NCBI GenBank assembly: GCA_002432795.1
Contig: DJGU01000123.1
Span: 1 to 12,863, forward strand
From: Anaerolineaceae bacterium UBA5838
GTDB taxonomy: Bacteria > Chloroflexota > Anaerolineae > Anaerolineales > Anaerolineaceae
Length of the DNA stretch: 12,863 nucleotides
Reading direction: 5' to 3'
Positions within the stretch are counted from its first letter, which is position 1; each line of letters opens with the position of its first letter. Positions 12,606 to 12,863 of this stretch are shown one piece after another. The translations under genes and the position numbers were made by a program. The notes under the pieces were generated by a model that was not told the origin of the DNA, did no database searches, and was given only the letters and a program-made list of their open reading frames with translations.

Positions 12606-12863
12606 ATGAGCGTTCAGCAGCGGGAAGGGGCAGGCTTGCGGCTCTTTGGATTGGGCAAAATGGCGTTGGAAAGGACTGATTTACTGAGGCAGACTGAGAT
12701 AAGTAGCCGATATCTTGTTCGGTTTCAGTCAATATTCTCATCGAGTGCGAGATTATGAGGTTTTGAATGGTGTGGAGGCTGAAAAGGATCGCGCAACCAG
12801 GTTATTTGACATGAAAGAGTTTTAAACTCAGTCTGATTCAAATAAGTGCCCTTGGGGAACTCG
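12606..12863. other. Gene-free stretch at the right end
   Basis: No convincing coding frame, RNA gene or terminator is seen here. A TTGACA at 12806-12811 and a small inverted repeat GAGTTT-T-AAACTC at 12817-12829 are the only marks. No -10 stands at the right spacing, so no promoter is called. The stretch may be the upstream region of a gene beyond the window. Confidence 0.5.

Noticed and set aside
12499..12741. 80-codon minus-strand open frame near the right end
   Set aside because: It contains one parS site and overlaps part of the other, so its sequence is dictated by DNA elements; no SD or domain is visible.
12806..12834. Perfect TTGACA as a promoter for a gene to the right
   Set aside because: At 16-18 bp spacing the DNA reads about TCAGTC, CAGTCT or AGTCTG, with no -10 likeness.
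1..12863. A new defence or mobile system
   Set aside because: No nuclease, toxin-antitoxin pair, reverse transcriptase, transposase or phage gene was recognised; the nucleotidyltransferase alone is not enough to claim a toxin or defence role.

Overview
The window looks like an origin-proximal piece of a bacterial chromosome, most probably from Chloroflexota of the Anaerolineae type. That placement is inference. It rests on the Thr/Pro-rich linker behind a lipobox in the propeller lipoprotein, the RibY/ThiY-like binding protein, Gram-positive-like SD and promoter signals, and moderate GC. No rRNA, tRNA, CRISPR array or insertion sequence was found.

Layout. Positions 1-588 carry no gene. They hold a REP-like cluster of inverted repeats (5-106), then an AT-rich stretch ending in a DnaA-trio-like tract (259-316), then a cluster of DnaA boxes (408-593). 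Together these have the architecture of a bacterial oriC. Five genes follow on the minus strand and run toward the origin (4857 down to 589): permease, substrate-binding lipoprotein and ATPase of a THI5/NMT1-type ABC importer (thiamine pyrimidine precursor or riboflavin class), then a deoxynucleoside kinase and a nucleotidyltransferase-fold protein. From a divergent promoter region (4858-4997), a plus-strand group carries NAD kinase, a small zinc-ribbon membrane protein and the DNA repair ATPase RecN, followed after a gap by ADP-glucose pyrophosphorylase (glgC), which ends in a strong terminator. Three minus-strand genes converge on that terminator: a SpoU/TrmH-type RNA methyltransferase with an N-terminal zinc ribbon, a secreted polysaccharide deacetylase and a seven-bladed-propeller lipoprotein. 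The last 430 bases are gene-free and contain two perfect copies of the ParB-binding parS palindrome TGTTTCACGTGAAACA, 95 bp apart.

How it fits together. The gene content is housekeeping and metabolic (cofactor and nucleotide salvage, NADP synthesis, recombinational repair, glycogen synthesis, envelope). The most informative signals are non-coding: a replication origin and a chromosome-segregation centromere about 12 kb apart. dnaA, dnaN, parA and parB are not in the window. I see no clear new defence or mobile system. The least explained parts are the kinase/nucleotidyltransferase pair abutting oriC, the zinc-ribbon membrane protein between nadK and recN, and a strong hairpin at the predicted transcription start of the methyltransferase gene.
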